NCBI GenBank assembly: GCA_036785705.1
Contig: JAWUZG010000027.1
Span: 4,817,501 to 4,881,500 of the forward strand
Length of the DNA: 64,000 nucleotides
Source: Acanthornis magna
Lineage: Eukaryota; Chordata; Aves; Passeriformes; Acanthizidae
Direction: 5' to 3'
Shown: in pieces, positions 12,133-22,100 of the stretch
How the letters are laid out: every line of letters starts with the position of its first letter
How positions within the stretch are numbered: position 1 is the first letter of the stretch
The notes under the pieces: generated by a model
What the model was told of the DNA's origin: nothing
Database searches by the model: none
The model's input: only the letters and a program-made list of their open reading frames with translations
Program-made: the position numbers and the translations under genes

Positions 12133-13038
12133 CGCTGGAGTGGTGTTATTCATGATGCTCTTATAGAGGGAGACTGGCAACCAGGTGAAAAACTTGCATG
12201 TCCTATTCTTTATGATCAGCATGCACCTAGATATGAGCAACATGATTTTAAAATATTACAATCTGTGAAACGTGCAGTTAGCGAGAATGGAATTAAATCA
12301 GAACAAGCTCAGATAGGACTAGAATGGTTGTTTTCTGCTGATGTGAATTCTCCGACTGATTGTAAAAATCTTGCTCGCTTACTCTTGTCTCCATCTCATT
12401 ATATTTCATGGTCGCGAGAGTGGCAGCGACTAGCAGAGCAAGAAGTGGCACGACCATGTAATCAAGGAGATCCTCTGTTTGGGATTAACTCCATGATGTT
12501 CACAGGAGATGGCCCATATGAACACCTGGTGGTACAACTACAGTATCCTGTTGAAGTCCACAACTTGTCAGCACAACTTGCACACATGGCATTCACAGCA
12601 GTACCGAATTCTAAACCTCAGCCTGGATTTACATCTATCAAGCAAGGCCTCACTGAACCACATACTCACTTCATCGATCAACTGTTTAAAGCTGTCAAGA
12701 ATCAATTTGATTTAACCGAGGATTCAAAGCAACATATGTTTAAACTTTTGGCTTTTGAAAATGCTAATCCTCCTACAAAGCAACTGCTTGCTACCCTACC
12801 TGAAGGAGCTGAAGTACATCCAATGCTTGAACTGGCTAACAGAGCAATTTTACAAAAACAAAATCAATATATGGCAAATGCAGTTGCTGAAGCCATCAAG
12901 CCAACTACACAATTGCTGGCAGCCGCTGTAACAAAACTGGAAAAATCCATGGGTTCTGGACCTATATGGGTACCTAGTAGATGGACGAGACCTGCTCCCA
13001 GAAAAATTGTTGAGACGCAAGACTGCGACGAATCATAG
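12133..13038 (+). pseudogene. gag: endogenous retroviral gag, capsid part, fused to a pol-like tail
   Basis: This continues in the same frame after the 12130 stop; the first ATG/GTG-type start is at 12265. The protein has the features of a betaretrovirus-like capsid: an N-terminal domain followed by a major homology region near 12637-12696 (IKQGLTEP with a conserved Q, E and F spacing). Capsid ends around 12945. No CCHC zinc knuckle follows. Instead the frame reads WVPSRWTRPAPR, which resembles the C-terminal edge of a retroviral integrase, and stops at 13036-13038. This is best explained by a deletion that removed nucleocapsid, protease and nearly all of pol while keeping the frame. Confidence 0.78.
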
Positions 13039-13450
13039 ACCTTCTAGTGAAAGCGATCCCTGTGTTTGCAGCACAAGCAGGACACCCATGCATTTGTCCC
13101 CGAAGAATCATATCAGACATCATTACAGGACAAAACTTTGGTGCTTGGGAACTGCCTCCTGCAGTCCGTCTCCTACAAGGAGAAAACTACAAACACTGTC
13201 GAGGCCCATTGATTTTACATGGATTTTACACGTACAACGGTAGTTGTAAAACTCAGTTTAGTCGAAGTACTTAGACTATTGCAGTAACAAGAGCTTTATG
13301 TAATTGCTGTTTTCCTTTTAATCCTCAAATTGTCTTTCGAGCTTACGCTGCATTAATACCTAACAAATTCCCTCAAAAAATTTGTGAAAGTGCTTTCGGA
13401 GATTGTTGCGGTGGCACAGGTCTGGGTGGACCTGGAGGAGCAACCGCAGA
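13039..13450 (+). pseudogene. unassigned retroviral coding remnant, cysteine-rich
   Basis: One frame starting at 13047 encodes about 75 residues (PCICPRR and NFGAWELPP regions) and stops at 13272-13274. Past that stop the same frame keeps coding character with clustered cysteines (ALCNCCFPF, GDCCGGTG) and a glycine-rich run to about 13450. The position between pol and env suits an accessory frame or an old env leader. I do not recognise a family. It is broken by at least one stop. Confidence 0.4.
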
Positions 13451-13489
13451 GGAGACAGAACCAGGGGGGCGACTGGTGGCAATAAGGTT

Positions 13490-13975
13490 TGAAGCACCAC
13501 CCCTCCTGGTCATGGGGAGAAACCATGATTCCCTGCAGCCTCTACCCTCTTATCTCCTAATTTGGTTAAGTTTCAGGAAGTTTCGACTTACTGCAATGTT
13601 TACTAAGCCCCGGAGTCTTGGTCACTCCCCCTGTTAACCCTTATTCGTTGTATCCCCTTGGTACCGCCCCATCCCCTCTCCCTGATTGGTTCCTGATGCT
13701 GGCCACGCCCATTCCCTGCTTCCTCTTAACCCCTTGCTGGCCGGTGCTCGGGACTTGGAGCCTCGGTCTTCGCCCTGGTCCTCGTGTTCCCGTCTCGTCT
13801 GCGATTTCCTGCAATAAACCTTTTTTCCTCGAAGACCCAGCCTCAAAGTCTGCCTGCTTTTTCCCATTCCGGTTCCCAGCTCGTCCTATCTCCTAGAGCC
13901 TCTTTGCAGCCCTGCTTCACGGAGTTTGAGCGATCGCGTGCTTGGTGTATTATCGCCGCCGAGTGACGCTTGAGC
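13490..13975 (+). mobile_element. LTR-like segment embedded in the retrovirus
   Basis: This is a GC-rich block unlike the AT-richer retroviral coding sequence on both sides. It holds CTGATTGGTTCCTGATGCTG (inverted CAAT-like), a pyrimidine-rich stretch, AATAAA at 13813-13818, and a downstream R/U5-like part ending near GAGTGACGCTTGAGC. This matches the layout of a class II LTR, but its sequence is not that of the host element's own LTR. Ends are approximate and no clean target duplication was found. It could instead be a recombination remnant joining two elements. Confidence 0.5.
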
Positions 13976-13980
13976 TAGCC

Positions 13981-14163
13981 ATGCAGCCGCGGCAAGAAAC
14001 CGCGGCATGGGGTTTGGAGCTAAACCTGCGCGCAGCGATAGGAGATTGTTGTACATATCAATTAGTTCAGGAAGTCTGGGCTTTAAAAGTAGCATTATGT
14101 AAAATACAGAAAAGTCTAGCAACGCTATTGATTAACATTCAATGCTTGCGATGTCACCCTTAA
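13981..14163 (+). pseudogene. possible env leader frame
   Basis: An ATG at 13981 opens about 60 codons that overlap the start of the env signal-peptide frame in another frame. The product is mixed helical and basic. It may be the 5' end of env or a small leader frame, or chance. The junction with the LTR-like block lies at or just before its start. Confidence 0.25.
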
Positions 14164-14809
14164 AACACGTAAGTAGTATAGTGCTAAGCATAGTTTGCCT
14201 AATTTCTGTGGTTGCAACATGGGCCCCAGCACAACCTAAAACAAATTTATGGGTCACTCTAGCTAACTTGAGGGACAAGATGCAATTTGTCTTGCTCTCT
14301 TATCACCAGGCAATCCCTTTTCTACCTGTCTAGTTGGTGTTCCTCTAGACATTTGGCCATGTCCTTACAATGTTCCTACCTGCAATCTAACAAACCTTAA
14401 TAGTACAGTAGGCAATTGGGACACCTGGGTGCCTCACCTTCCTATAGCCCCGAATGAGCCTCAAGAGCTAGAGCTATTAGGAGCTGTACGAATGGATGCT
14501 TGTGTGACTTTTAATTGGACAAACAAGCAAGCCAGAGTAATTGGTACAGCAACAAACGTAAACTCCAGTCTGTCAGTATATAGAAATGCTAGCACATGGT
14601 GTCAATATACTTCTGCCCATCTATCTGTGTCCACCAACAATCCCATGCTGTTGCCAGCAGGAATGTTTTTCATTTGCGGAGACGGTGCATGGCCCGGTAT
14701 TCCCTCTCGTTTACGAGGTGGACCTTGCTCCCTAGGAAGATTGACGCTATTAACCCCTAACACTTCAATGATACTGAGCATGTCCTGACAACATCATCGA
14801 TCAAAATGA
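14151..14809 (+). pseudogene. env: endogenous retroviral env, surface (SU) part, frameshifted
   Basis: From ATG 14151 the frame encodes a hydrophobic signal-peptide-like start (VLSIVCLISVVATWA) and the first SU residues, then stops at 14331-14333. From about 14290 homology continues in the +2 frame (ACATTTGGCCATGTCC onward) to a TGA at 14786, with another TGA at 14807. The SU part has several N-linked glycosylation motifs (for example NLT, NST, NWT, NSS, NAS) and paired cysteines, including FICGDGAWPG. It resembles alpharetroviral SU more than betaretroviral SU. One frameshift and two stops break it, and no furin-type cleavage motif is visible. Confidence 0.75.
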
Positions 14810-15448
14810 ATGGTTCATGCTTTTTCCCCTGATTGTAAATCAAATGTCAAATTTTGGTCCCCTGTTGCCATTATAGCTGCTCCTTCTTTAATACCAGGAG
14901 TAGCATCTGCAGATGCTTTAGCTCAGCTAAACAAACTAGGATGTTGGCTAGCTAAACAAACAAATACTACCTCAAAGGCTATTTCAGACTTATTACTTGA
15001 TGTTGATTCAGTTAGACACGCTACACTCCAAAACAGAGCTGCAATAGATTTTCTTTTATTAGCTCAAGGGCACGGCTGTGAGGAATTTGAAGGGATGTGT
15101 TGCATGAATCTTTCTGATCACTCAAAGTCCATTCATCGGCAGCTTGCCGAACTGCAGCATCTGTCAGGGCAATTACAGGTGGTCGATGGTTTGAGACTTA
15201 CTGGATGGCTAAAAAGTTTGGGAATTACTAGATGGTTCAAAGATTTAATCCAAGCAGCTGTACCGATCTTAATTGTAGTTTTGCTACTTGTAGCAATTTT
15301 GCCGTGCATAGTGCAGTGCTTACAGCGCATGCAACTAAGGACAGTCAATCAGGCTTGGCTTGTGCAAAAAGAAAAAGGAGGAATTGTAGAGGAATGGCTT
15401 ATAGAGCAGGGCCACATCGTGCACAATCCAGCCTTTGTTCCCGAATAG
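14810..15448 (+). pseudogene. env: endogenous retroviral env, transmembrane (TM) part, open frame
   Basis: The frame is the same as the second SU part and is open for 212 codons to a stop at 15446-15448. In order it has a hydrophobic fusion-peptide-like stretch (about 14861-14920), a heptad-repeat region, the conserved TM segment before a CX6CC motif (15077-15103), a second helical region, a membrane anchor (about 15254-15320) and a short tail. CX6CC marks the gamma/alpha type of Env, in which SU and TM are disulfide linked. The last 21 codons lie within the 3' LTR. With SU broken upstream, no complete Env can be made from this copy. Confidence 0.82.
15366..15384 (+). promoter_or_regulatory. 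polypurine tract before the 3' LTR
   Basis: AAAAAGAAAAAGGAGGAAT directly precedes TGTAGAGG, the LTR start. Such a tract primes plus-strand DNA synthesis in retroviruses. It lies inside the env reading frame. Confidence 0.75.
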
Positions 15449-15467
15449 ATGGTGTATACGTGCACAA
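15385..15467 (+). repeat. truncated 3' LTR (83 bp)
   Basis: The 83 bases match the start of the 5' LTR at 10374 with one difference (CATCGTG here, CATCATG there). Identity ends abruptly after GTGCACAA; the following sequence is not LTR. U3 promoter, R and U5 are missing. The env stop codon lies inside it. Confidence 0.85.
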
Positions 15468-16741
15468 ATAAGGGGTGAGGTAATTCCTCCCTGGTTCAAA
15501 CCCCTCTGAATCCTCCCGCCTCAGACAGGAACTAAACTTTGTTCATGAAAATGTGTCTTGAAGAGCTGTTTTCAACTTTGGCTCTCAGGAAGAACCAAGA
15601 TAGGATAGGGGCTTTGTACCCCCAGCTTGGAGTCCTGGAATGTGTTTTATTTTTCTGCCTAGGGAAGAGGCAGGGAAAAGTACCAGAACTCACTACAAAT
15701 GCAACAGGCCACAGAGCTACAAATATATGTGTAAAGAATATAGAGAATGCATAAAAGCAAAAATCATTCTGGCAACAACATGTTAACAAACCCAAAATTT
15801 GATCATAAATCCACTTTTTTCTTTTGCACAGAAGAAATGAAGAGTGTACATAGGAGCTACTGCAGTATGTGCTGGGTAACATCTCAGGAATGATATGGAT
15901 CAAAATTTGGGAGTTAGGCAGTGCTCCCACTTAGGAACAGGCTGTGATGTGTGGAGGACAGAATGCTTCCCATCACTTCAATAACACACTTCCCCAACTC
16001 TTTTGGGAGCAGCTGGAAAAATCTGTCTCCAAATTTCTGTGGCAAGAAAGATGAATCAAAGCCAATGAGGAAAGGGGAAGGAGGAGCTGATTTCAGGCAA
16101 GCTCCCAAGGAGACGCAGTTCAGCATGGAATGTATTCTCCATTATCACTTATTATTGCAACCTCACTGGGGCTAATGAAGATACAGGGCACAAAGGTGAT
16201 GGATGAGGTGAATCAGACTTTATTCTATACACAACCACCCAAATTAAAGGTGGAAAACACACATTTCCTACAGGCCATGATTCTTCTTAAAATGATCACT
16301 TCCAAACTACATCTCTCTCTTGCTGATTTGAATGTTCCCAGGATCTTTGGCAGCTCTCCACATTTGCAGTTCCTCCGCAAGGAAGAAAAATTTAGGTAAC
16401 CTAAATGCAGCCAGCTCTGGGTAAATATATCTTATCTGCCTTTGATTTATGGGCAAGATTCAGCCTTCCTAAAACAGGCTTTGTGCAGGTGGAAGCACAG
16501 GTGGAATGGGTGGGGGCACCAGAGGACCAGAACCCATCCACATGGAGGGAAAATGAGCTTACAAGTGTTGCACTTAATGATCTTTCTCTCAAGCATAACA
16601 GCTGGCCCACCTTTCCAAAACCTTCATGGCTACATCTGCACACCCATGTGAAGACGGCCAAAAGGAACATCTTCTACAATGGAATTGAGTTCTAACTGAA
16701 ATCACTACAGGACTTCCTAATATTATCAGAGATTATTTACA
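15468..16741. other. flanking DNA, no gene recognised
   Basis: This follows the broken right end of the retrovirus. The short frames have no recognisable motif or splice partners. No repeat family was recognised, although the first ~60 bases could be altered retroviral sequence. Confidence 0.45.
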
Positions 16742-16845
16742 AGGGCATGGAGTGACAGGCCAAGGGGGAAAGGCTTAAAACTGACAGAGAGTAGGTTTAG
16801 ATTGGATATTTTGAAAAAATTCTTTCCTGTGAGGGTGGTGATGTA
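16742..16845 (+). mobile_element. CR1 fragment, truncated at both ends
   Basis: AGGGCATGGAGTGACAGGCC, then ACTGACAGAGAGTAGGTTTA and TTGAAAAAATTCTTTCCTGT match an inner part of the CR1 3' region read on the plus strand. The terminal 3' end is missing. Confidence 0.8.
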
Positions 16846-16898
16846 TGCTAAAACTCTGTGCCCATAGGTATGAAGACATTGCAGGTCCATCATAATAC

Positions 16899-17190
16899 TC
16901 ATAGAATCATAGAATCATGGAATGGTTTGCGTTGGAAGGGACATTAAAGATCATCCAGTTCCACCCCACTGCCATGGGCAGGGACACCTTCCACTATCCC
17001 AGGTTGCTCAGAGCCCCATCCAGCCTGGCCTTGGACACTTCCAGGGATGGGACAACCACAGCTTCTCTGGGCAACCTGTGCCAGGGCCTCAGCACCCTCA
17101 TGGGGACAGGGACTCCACCACCTCCCTGCAGAGCCCATTCAAATGTCTAATCATGCTTTACATGAGGAAATTTTTCCTGATAACAGTGGC
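16899..17190 (-). mobile_element. CR1 LINE fragment
   Basis: It begins with repeated TCATAGAATCATAGAATCAT, the CR1 3' end in minus orientation, followed by TTGGAAGGGACATTAAAGAT. It runs to about GAGGAAATTTTTCCTGATAA. Confidence 0.92.
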
Positions 17191-17347
17191 CAGTTGCTGC
17201 CTAATTTCAACACAGGGAAGCACCATGGCATTCTGAGTTACGGGGGAGCTCAGTTTGTGCCTCCAGCATCTGAGGCCTATGCAGTTCTCCTAACATTGGT
17301 TGTCCTGAATGCATCCCTTTTCCTGACTTGGATATGCTGGGAAGATA

Positions 17348-17836
17348 ATAGAATCCCAGAAAGTGCCAGGTTGGAAGGGACCACAGGCCATCTGGTCCCA
17401 CCTCCCTGCTCCAGCAGGGTCATCCCAGAGCACAGGGCACAGGATTGTGTCCAGACAGCTCTGGAATACCCCCAGTGAGGAGACTGCACAACTTCTCTGG
17501 ACAATCTGTTCAGGGCTTGGGCACTGCACAGGACAGAAGTTCTGCCTCATGCTCAGGTGGAACTCCCTGGGTTCAGTCCCTGCCGTTCCTCTGTGCCGTT
17601 GCTGGGCCCCCCAAAGCAGAACCTGGCCCTGCTCAGAGCCCTCCCTGCAGACAGGGACAGACAGGGATGGACAGGGACAGACAGGGCTCAGGGCCCCTCT
17701 CAGTTGTGTCTCCTCTCAAAGCTGAACAGCCCCAGCCCCCTCAGCCTTTTTCTGTAAGAGATGCTCTGGTCCCTATAAATCATCTCCGCAGCCTCCGCTG
17801 GCCCAACTCCAGGAGCTCCATGTACCTCCTGTCCTG
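17348..17836 (-). mobile_element. CR1 LINE fragment
   Basis: The 3' end reads AATAGAATCCCAGAAAGTGC and GGTTGGAAGGGACCACAGGC in minus orientation. The body includes TCTGTTCAGGGCTTGGGCAC and a short ACAGACAGGGA tandem. It shares its distal part with the copy at 26540. Confidence 0.88.
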
Positions 17837-18394
17837 AGGAAAGGAGGACTGGAAAAGTACTCCACATGTGCCTCACAGGGCTGCATAAAATTTGCCCATT
17901 CTTACACTTTTTGACTTCCAGGCAACTCTGTTCCTATGAAATCGTGTCAGAGACTCTGAAACAGCTGAACCACACTCAAAAATTTCATCTATATGACTTT
18001 TAGGGGAGGAGCTGCCTTACACTTGAGAAAAATTATAGCAGATCTCTTGAAAAGAACTATATGTTAAAGCTTATAACTGAATTAAATAATGCAAGAAATA
18101 CCTACTACCATTATTAATCACTTACCTATGAGAATGTATTATAGTGACACTGTGTTGCTGATAATACTTGACAAAAGTTAAGATGATTAAGGCTTATTTA
18201 TCCTTTTTGTTTTTCTGTTCGTGGTATTTTGCTCATGCCTGTCATATGACCCTTTGGTATGCAAACACTTTGCAAATACAAGTGATAGCCATACAGCTCT
18301 ACTGCACTGGAATGGTAACTTGATGTTATTATGCCCTCTAATGTTGATTTCCTACACAGTTACAGACATTCTAACATTCTAAAAAATATGCACC
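17837..18394. other. intergenic DNA, no gene recognised
   Basis: AT-rich sequence without a supported gene or repeat. Bases 18389-18394 (TGCACC) are the left target duplication of the following LTR. Confidence 0.5.
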
Positions 18395-18977
18395 TGTGGG
18401 AGGTCCATCCCTGGTTGCAGCTGCCTCTCATTCCAGCTCCACCTCCTCTGAAGGAGGCTCCTCCTTGGGGGAGGACTCGGGGGATGGAACCAGGGGCTAA
18501 GATCCACCCCAGTTCTAGAAGCGAGGCGTGCCCAGAGTCTTGGACCAACCCCCTCTTCCCGAAGATTCTGTTATGTTCAATGTATTATTGGTTATTAACT
18601 ATTGTACCCCTCCCTCCTATGTTTCTATTGGACCCCTGACCCTTGTACCCTCCCCTAGTCTCTTTTCCCATTGGTTGTCACTTCCCCTTATAACTGGCTG
18701 CACGGGGACATTTCCTCAGCGTTCTCCTCCACGACTCTCCCTCCCGAATCCCCTTGCCCTTACCCCCAATAAAGGAGCGTTTGGGGGAGACCCCACTCCC
18801 ACAATCCTTTGCCTCGTCTTGCCTCCTTTGTCATTGGCACCTCGTTGATCACTCGTCAGGGGCAGCCCCACCTCAGTGGGAGTCATCCCCACACTAGGTG
18901 GTGGTGGCCTGGAGGCTCGTGTCCTGGGCGAGGACAGCCAGGACAGCGAGGTGGCTTTTATTTTATTTACTACAACA
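18395..18977 (+). mobile_element. solo LTR of a class II endogenous retrovirus
   Basis: The 583-bp element starts TGTGGGAGG and ends ACAACA, with TGCACC directly repeated at 18389-18394 and 18978-18983. A 6-bp duplication fits class II (ERVK-like) integration. Inside are CCATTGGTTGTC (inverted CAAT-like), CCCCTTATAACTGG (TATA-like, about 18684) and AATAAA at 18768-18773. It appears to be the product of recombination between two LTRs, since no internal genes are present. Confidence 0.9.
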
Positions 18978-20435
18978 TGCACCTATCTATTAACATTTAT
19001 GCTGGGATGGGGTTCACAAGATATTTCTGAAAGAACTGCCTGATTATATCTCTTCAGAATCTTCAGCTTAATGAATTCTGCAAAGATAATAAAATGAAAG
19101 CAAGATTTACACAGACTTACTAGAAGTAAAAAAATGTGTAACACCCAAGAGAATCTCTCATCTGTTCAAGGAGGGAAACAGAATCTGTCATCTTTGGCTC
19201 CACAAGATGGTTTGTCACTAAGCAGATAAGTATCATCTGGGTTTCAAGCAGTTCTAATTTCTCATAATTTTTTTGTACATTGGAGTACTGTAATTGTCCC
19301 CAAGGGCTGTCAATATGAAAAAGAATTTGGTGAGTGGAATTGAGATGCCTGAGCATTAAACAGAGCTTTAATACACTCAGGAACATGTAGATTCTTTTAC
19401 ACTCAAGGCCAGTTAAGCTTTAAGTCCTTTCATGCTCTTATTCAGTTGAGGCTAGAAAAAACTAACCTTTAACTTTTGAGATTGCTACATTCAAAAACAA
19501 TTTTAAAAAACAAACGATGGGGAAAAATACAAAATGTAAGAAGAAATTTCAGTTTTTCAATATCCCAAATGTACAGGAACAACTCATGCTCATAGTCTCC
19601 ATTTAAATGTATACAAGTGTTGTAAATATGGGGGTGAGAGGACAGATTCAGCACGGCAGAAACAGCTGCGACCCAAATAAGTTTGTTTTTTTTTTTAATC
19701 ACAGCTTTTTGGCTTCCTCTCAAGAGAATGATGAGAACCTGAGTGGAGACAGACCAGAAATTCTTTGTAAGCAGCAGGACAAAGTGTTTTAAATGCAAAG
19801 AACTGGGTTTTGCACAGAGGGTCGCAAGAAGGGGTAACATCCTGTTTTCATCTTTGTGGTTTGCAATGATATCCTTCAAGTCTGTTGAGTAAAAGAAAGT
19901 TGGGACAACAAAAGTGATCTGACAGGAAAGTCAGAATAAATTTATCTGCTTAGAGCAAATTACACCCAACCCCTCTGTTGAAAATTAAAGAGCGGTTTAC
20001 GGAATTCCTGATGTGTGCAACTGATCTCAGGAAATGGCATTTGGGCATTTCTTTTCTATTAGAAAAACAATGGGAAAATATTTTTTTCCCTTATTAAATC
20101 CCATGTCTCTGAATAAGCATTAAGATACATCTTTATTACTTAGCCGCTTTAAAGTGACACACAATTTCACATTAACAGAGTATCTGAGAATAACCAATAC
20201 AGACCTGGGAAATGAAGGTTTTGGACCTTCTGAAGTACATAAGGAAATAATCACACACTGAGAGTTTCTGAATCAAAACTAAATTCTGTTTTCTTCAGAA
20301 ATAATGAAAACTGAAACAATAACCTTTGCCTTATGATAACCTGATTGCTAATGCACCAAGAGCCAACAGACAACCAACCTGCAAGGAATCAGTGAACCCA
20401 TTAACAGAAGGCTTTGCAACAGTACAGATTAGACG
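18978..20435. other. intergenic DNA, no gene recognised
   Basis: AT-rich sequence between the solo LTR and a CR1 copy. No exon, RNA gene or repeat family was recognised. Confidence 0.5.
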
Positions 20436-21257
20436 TGAAGGATAGGATGCCATCCAGAGGGACCTGGAGAGGCTTCAGAAGTGGTCCAAGGGAATCTCAT
20501 GGAGTTTAACAAGACCAAGTGCTGGTGCTGCACCTGGGTCAGAACAAACCCTGGAATCAATCCAGACTGGGAACGAGCAGAGAGAGCAGCCCTGGGAGAA
20601 AGACTTGGGGGTGCTGATGGGTGACAGCTGGGCCTGCCCCGGCTGTGTGCACTGGGACCCAGAATATCCCCTGTGCTGGGCTGCACCCAAAGCCCCGTGG
20701 GCAGCAGGGGAGGGGGCGATTCTGCCCCTCTGCTTGGCTGAGACCCCCCTGCAGGGCTGCCTCCAGCCCTGGGGCCCAGCACAGCAAGGACATGGAGCTG
20801 CTGGAGCCAGCCCACAGCAGGGACACCAAGGGGATCAGAGCAGCTCTGCTGTGAGGAAAGGCTGAGAGAATTGGGATTGTTCAGCCTGGAGAAGAGAAGG
20901 CTTTGGGGTGACCTCACTGTGGCCTTCCAGTACCTGAAGGGAGCCTACAGGAAAGATGGAGAGAGACTCTTGACAAGGGCCTGGAGTGACAGGACAAGTG
21001 GGAATGGCTTCAAACTGACAGGAGGTTTAGATTGGATATGAGGAAGAAATTGTTCCCTGTGAGGGTGCTGAGGCTCTGGCACAGGTTGCCCAGAGAAGCT
21101 GTGTCTGCTCCTGGATCCCTGGAAGTGTCCACAGCCAGGCTGGACAGGTTTTGGAGCAACCTGGGACAGTGGAAGGTGTCCCTGCCCATGGCAGGGGGTG
21201 AAACATGATGACCTCTAAGGTCCCTTCCAACCCCAGCCATTCCAAGATTCTATGGTA
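20436..21257 (+). mobile_element. CR1 LINE, long 3' fragment
   Basis: About 820 bp of CR1 in plus orientation, from GATGCCATCCAGAGGGACCT through CAGGGACACCAAGGGGATCA, AAGGCTTTGGGGTGACCTCA and GGCAGGGGGTGAAACATGAT to the 3' end CCAAGATTCTATGG. It is one of the longest CR1 copies here. It lies just beyond the 3' end of RAD51AP1. Confidence 0.93.
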
Positions 21258-21605
21258 TTCTTTTGTTAATGCAATTCCCTGAGTCTTTAATAATATGGGC
21301 AGAAACAGATCTGATGCCATCCACTGTAATCAATAAGCTTAGATAGAAAATTATTGACACTGTGGATTAGTAAAAGCTCAGTTTCATTAATCAGTAACAA
21401 TCACTTCACTGCTTTACAAAAGCCCCTACCCCAGCATGCTATCAGGGCCCTAAATGAAGCCCCAGGAACTCTAAGCCTGACTAATGCTGCTGACTTCCAG
21501 TTAAGTGCATACACAGGCAAAAATATCTACCAGACTGCAACCAACATTTAAAGAGACCTTCAAAATGAGTAAATTCAAAGAATAAAATTAGATTACACAA
21601 AGTAT

Positions 21606-21611
21606 TTTATT
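21606..21611 (-). terminator. candidate poly(A) signal of RAD51AP1
   Basis: TTTATT on the plus strand is AATAAA on the minus strand, about 360 bp past the RAD51AP1 stop codon. It is a plausible 3' end but has no further support. Confidence 0.4.
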
Positions 21612-21972
21612 TTAGTTTTTCTTCTTTTAAATACAACATTCTAAAAAACATTTCCTTATCATCCATACTGCCATAGTGCTGTCTAGACTATTTTAATGTT
21701 GAGACTTTAGATATTAGAGAATTAAAATTATCACAAGCCAACATCTCTGAATATAATACATCAAAAAGCTGGTGGCCCAGATGTCACCTTGATTAAATAA
21801 TGCTATTATTCAGTAGCACTTAAGGATGCCTAGCAATTTGCAGAATAAAATCGCATCCTAACATGAGACACATCCATAAAGAGCCCTCCAGAATGGATGA
21901 CGTCAGGATGCTGCCCACCTTCACTTTATCAGCAAAACCCTTTCCTCTGTGTAGCACTTTGCCACTGACCAT

Positions 21973-22100
21973 TTAACTGCTGGTAGCACTGGGATGGAGT
22001 GGTTTGACTCTTGCCAGTCTGGAGAGGCCAAGTCTAAGGCAGTGAGTAGGTGACTTAACAGGAACACATTTCACAGAGGCATTACTGCTTCTTGATGATA
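21973..22100 (-). CDS. RAD51AP1: RAD51AP1 last coding exon, RAD51-binding C-terminus
   Basis: The acceptor is TTTCCAG before TATCATCAAG and the stop is TAA at 21975-21973. It encodes a serine-rich start, then VKSPTHCLRLGLSRLARV and KPLHP. This end is the conserved RAD51-interaction region of the family and identifies the exon, although no frame here reaches 60 codons. Confidence 0.92.

Larger units (their letters stand above)
10374..15467 (+). mobile_element. defective endogenous retrovirus, gag and env retained, most of pol deleted
   Basis: Order of parts: 5' LTR, primer-binding site, leader with splice donor, gag, an unassigned stretch, an embedded LTR-like segment, env, purine tract and a truncated 3' LTR. 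Gag (matrix-like N-terminus and capsid with a major homology region) looks betaretroviral. Env TM has a CX6CC motif and looks alpharetroviral. No zinc knuckles, protease, reverse transcriptase or RNase H were found, and only a short integrase-like tail may remain. Gag has one in-frame stop; env has a frameshift and two stops. The first 83 bp of the two LTRs differ at one position (a CpG), so insertion may be fairly recent. No target duplication is visible because the right end is lost. The copy cannot be autonomous. Confidence 0.88.

Noticed and set aside
15468..15530. GGTTCAAACCCC as a tRNA B box
   Set aside because: No matching A box or cloverleaf could be drawn around it.
1..21600. DYRK4 as left neighbour of RAD51AP1
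   Set aside because: It is expected by synteny, but no kinase motif or exon was recognised; short exons could have been missed.
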